From positions 1 to 64,000 of the forward strand of contig JABSRQ010000020.1 of NCBI GenBank assembly GCA_013215055.1: a stretch of 64,000 nucleotides of DNA. The letters are read 5' to 3'. The notes under the pieces are model-generated. The model saw only the letters and a program-made list of their open reading frames with translations, was not told where the DNA came from and ran no database searches. The position numbers and the translations under genes were made by a program. The stretch is from Pseudomonadales bacterium (GTDB taxonomy: Bacteria; Pseudomonadota; Gammaproteobacteria; Pseudomonadales; DT-91). How positions within the stretch are numbered: position 1 is the stretch's first letter; each line of letters opens with the position of its first letter. Of the stretch, positions 61,800 to 64,000 are shown one piece after another.

Positions 61800-63236
61800 C
61801 TACACGTTAGCCTTTGCCTTTAATTCAGCAAAGGCCTCTTCACAACATTGAATATAAAACTCACCGTCATCGATCATCGACGGACAGGAAACCACACCTA
61901 AAGACACGATATCATTTAAGCTATAAATCGCATGGCTGATCGCCACGCCATCGGTTAACGGTGGCAGGCCCATAAAGCTCAACTGCTTGGCGCCGGCATG
62001 ATATAAATCAAACGGAGGCCCCATCACATTGGTGATAACGGTGTTTAACACTACCGGGCCAACACGTTCCATTAAACGATGTTTCTGCGCCATTTTGGTG
62101 AAGGCTTTTCCCACTTTCGGATATAAAAACCCACCCATTAAATTAGGGAAGATCGCCCCGGTATCCATCTCTTCAGCAAACGCTTTCGCCTGTGTGGTAG
62201 AAACATTTATCGCCTTTAAACGTTCCAATGGGGCTTCAATATTGCTGTGAATGGATGCAAACAATCCACCCACTTTATTGCCGGACTGCTCATTATGCTC
62301 ATCCCCTTGGCGCATATTTTTAGGCATCATCGCACCTAAAGATTGCTCGGGTAATTCACCTTTGGCATCCAGAAACTTACGCATGCCGCCTGAGACTATA
62401 CACACCATCACATCGTTGATGGTGGTTCCCGGTACCGCATTTTTTATCGCCTTGGCATCTTTTAAACTGAACTGGGTAAAACCAAAGGCCCGCTCTTTAT
62501 CAGGCGTGCGATTAAAACGGGTTAGAGGCACGGATAATTTGGCCCCCGATTCACGTCGCCCTCTATATAAATCTACCGCAGCCTTGGCTAAACTCGGTAA
62601 ACGTTTATTAAACGCGATGGTCTGCTGCGCCGCAGAGATCGTATTTCTGGCATACGCCTGTGTAAGCATTTCATATTTACCCGGCAATTTTGGCTTTTCA
62701 ACCTCTTCCTGCACTTCAGCTTTAGGCGGCACGGCATCCGGGCTTAAATCAACCAGAGCGGCAAAAAGATTATTACCCGAACCTCCATCCACACAGCAAT
62801 GATGGATCTTGGTAATCATCGCAAAGCTACCTTTACTGACACCAGGAAAGTCATTTAAGCCTTCAACCAGATAAATTTCCCATAGCGGTTTATCCAAGTC
62901 CATGCGGGTAGCGGCAAGCTCAGCCACAATTTGGGTTAATTGTTTTTTATTGCCTGGGGCATCTAATTTCAGCTGAAAAACATGATCTTCCAATTTAAAA
63001 TCAGGATCAGCCACCCAAAATGGACGCTCTAACTCCATAGGCGGATGAAGTAACTTCTGCTGTAATATCGGAGCCTGATGAATACGCTGCTGTATATAAT
63101 CAACAATACCCGCCAGATCCATACGTTTATTTTTACTGGTAGATTGATCAAAAATACCCAGGCCACAGATATGCATAGGGGTTTGCTCGGTATCCTGATA
63201 AATAAAACCGGCATCTTGAATATTGAGTTGTTCCAT
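61800..63236 (-). CDS. Wax ester synthase/diacylglycerol acyltransferase (WS/DGAT)
   Basis: A 478-aa bifunctional acyltransferase that makes wax esters or triacylglycerol from acyl-CoA. The catalytic HHxxxDG motif is intact as His145-His146, Asp150-Gly151 in KIHHCCVDGGSG. Other family features are PLWEIYLVEGL, the TTINDVMVCIVSGGMRKFL region, and NVMGPPFDLYHAGAKQLSFMGLPPLTDG. Marine hydrocarbon- or lipid-storing gammaproteobacteria often carry several. It is membrane-associated in the cytoplasm. It lies divergent to the YhiN-like flavoprotein gene, with a 122-bp promoter region between. Confidence 0.95.
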   Translation of the reverse strand: MEQLNIQDAGFIYQDTEQTPMHICGLGIFDQSTSKNKRMDLAGIVDYIQQRIHQAPILQQKLLHPPMELERPFWVADPDFKLEDHVFQLKLDAPGNKKQLTQIVAELAATRMDLDKPLWEIYLVEGLNDFPGVSKGSFAMITKIHHCCVDGGSGNNLFAALVDLSPDAVPPKAEVQEEVEKPKLPGKYEMLTQAYARNTISAAQQTIAFNKRLPSLAKAAVDLYRGRRESGAKLSVPLTRFNRTPDKERAFGFTQFSLKDAKAIKNAVPGTTINDVMVCIVSGGMRKFLDAKGELPEQSLGAMMPKNMRQGDEHNEQSGNKVGGLFASIHSNIEAPLERLKAINVSTTQAKAFAEEMDTGAIFPNLMGGFLYPKVGKAFTKMAQKHRLMERVGPVVLNTVITNVMGPPFDLYHAGAKQLSFMGLPPLTDGVAISHAIYSLNDIVSLGVVSCPSMIDDGEFYIQCCEEAFAELKAKANV

Positions 63237-63358
63237 TACTGCTCTTAATCTCCGTTATAATAAAGTGATGATTCTAGCAAATATATTCCTTCTTGCCCCC
63301 TATTCCGACTAGTTTCCCGATTAAATATCGGTAAAATACGCGCCTATCATTTAAGTGT

Positions 63359-64000
63359 ATGCCTGTGAAAAATAGCAACTCATCTCCATCCTTCTACGAT
63401 GTCATCATAATCGGTGCTGGCGCATCCGGTTTAATGTGTGCTTTTACCGCCGCCAGACGAGGCCGCAAGGTGCTTGTTTTGGAATCTGCCAATAAAGTCG
63501 GTAAAAAAATTCTGATGTCAGGCGGTGGACGCTGTAATTTCACCAATCACTATGTCGAAGCTGAAAATTTTGTCTCAGAAAACCCCCACTTTTGTAAATC
63601 GGCATTAAAGCGTTTTACCCAGTGGGACTTTATCGCCATGGTAGAGCAACATGGCATCAACTATGAAGAACGCCGTCACAGTCAGCTATTCTGCATAGAC
63701 AGCGCCAAAGAAATTTTGAATATGTTATTAGAGGAATGCAGCCTCGCAGGCGTGACCATTAAAACCCACTGCGAAATACAGAAAATTACGGCATTACCTC
63801 ACAAAGGCCATAGCGAAAAACACCAGCAGCAGGATGATAGAGCTAATTATTCACTGCAATTACAATTCGGACATCAAGCCCAAACTCTACAATGTCACTC
63901 GCTGGTGGTAGCCACAGGCGGCTTATCTATCCCGACCCTAGGCGGCAGCGGTATCGGTTATGACATTGCCAGGCAATTTGGCCTAAAGCTCACCGAGCGC
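63359..64000 (+). CDS. YhiN/HI0933-type flavoprotein (NAD(P)/FAD oxidoreductase), cut by right edge
   Basis: The first 214 codons of a flavoprotein of the HI0933/YhiN family. The FAD-binding GxGxxG reads VIIIGAGASGLMCAFTAARRGRKVLVLE, followed by KVGKKILMSGGGRCNFTN, a hallmark of the family, and LVVATGGLSIPTLGGSGIGYDIARQFG. The start is ATG 63359-63361; the stop lies beyond the window. Family members are thought to be redox enzymes of unknown substrate. It is divergent from the WS/DGAT gene. A Gln/His/Lys-rich insert (about residues 145-160) is less conserved. Confidence 0.93.
   Translation, partial: MPVKNSNSSPSFYDVIIIGAGASGLMCAFTAARRGRKVLVLESANKVGKKILMSGGGRCNFTNHYVEAENFVSENPHFCKSALKRFTQWDFIAMVEQHGINYEERRHSQLFCIDSAKEILNMLLEECSLAGVTIKTHCEIQKITALPHKGHSEKHQQQDDRANYSLQLQFGHQAQTLQCHSLVVATGGLSIPTLGGSGIGYDIARQFGLKLTER

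Noticed and set aside
1-64000. CRISPR arrays, tRNA, rRNA genes
   Set aside because: No regularly spaced identical repeats with unique spacers and no recognisable tRNA or rRNA sequences were seen by eye.

Overview
The window looks like a piece of a Gram-negative, probably marine gammaproteobacterial chromosome. The main clues are a uvrY-uvrC pair, a complete phoBR/pst/phoU block with PhoB boxes, outer-membrane porin and OmpA-type proteins, and lipid-flavoured enzymes (WS/DGAT acyltransferase, MMPL-type RND exporter, 3-beta-HSD-like dehydrogenase, START protein). Large multi-domain PstA and PstC and F420-type oxidoreductase folds fit the Cellvibrionales/Spongiibacteraceae neighbourhood; that placement is inference.

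Two halves behave differently. From 1 to about 25.4 kb is an accessory, decaying region. Damaged genes include arsH, an HxlR regulator carrying a 9-copy hexanucleotide repeat, a DCC protein with an in-frame stop, a TetR regulator, an ABC ATPase, a low-molecular-weight phosphatase, a DEAD-box helicase, an IS66 transposase tail, a fibro-slime lipoprotein and a LysR tail. Three same-orientation 3' relics of IS91-family transposases (16.6, 20.2 and 24.1 kb) and related terminal repeats (1.0, 2.5 and 20.0 kb) suggest IS91-type assembly. Intact islands are a glutathione peroxidase/OhrR pair bracketed by those repeats (1.3-2.3 kb); a reverse-strand module of a rifampin-phosphotransferase-like dikinase, a DUF7065/CrtC-like protein and a luciferase-like oxidoreductase behind a perfect 24-bp palindrome (4.1-8.9 kb); an MMPL exporter facing a 3-beta-HSD-like dehydrogenase (12.5-16.2 kb); an EthD-like and a START protein; and a Sel1-repeat protein.

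From 25.6 to 34.8 kb lie small intact genes (GFA, MAPEG, DUF1059, a flagellin-like protein, a cNMP-binding protein, a globin, a Ddn-like protein, a DUF4056 lipoprotein) followed by uvrC, uvrY and an AlkB-like dioxygenase. From 34.8 to 45.3 kb is a phosphate-starvation block, transcribed leftward as phoB-phoR, a phosphate-linked porin, pstS, then pstC-pstA-pstB-phoU, with PhoB boxes before phoB, the porin, pstS and pstC and hairpin terminators separating the units. From 45.3 to 50 kb are purU, a small zinc protein, a membrane protein, an Lrp-family regulator and a divergent leuA with a strong hairpin in its leader.

From 50.1 to 61.7 kb is a surface locus: an OmpA-like lipoprotein, a decayed duplicate of its end, an OmpA-like barrel protein and, 5 bp on, a 3035-residue lipoprotein made of about 33 Ig-like (Big_2-type) domains. 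This is the most striking candidate for an undescribed system. The window closes with a WS/DGAT acyltransferase and the start of a YhiN/HI0933-type flavoprotein that runs off the right edge. No rRNA, tRNA or CRISPR array was recognised.
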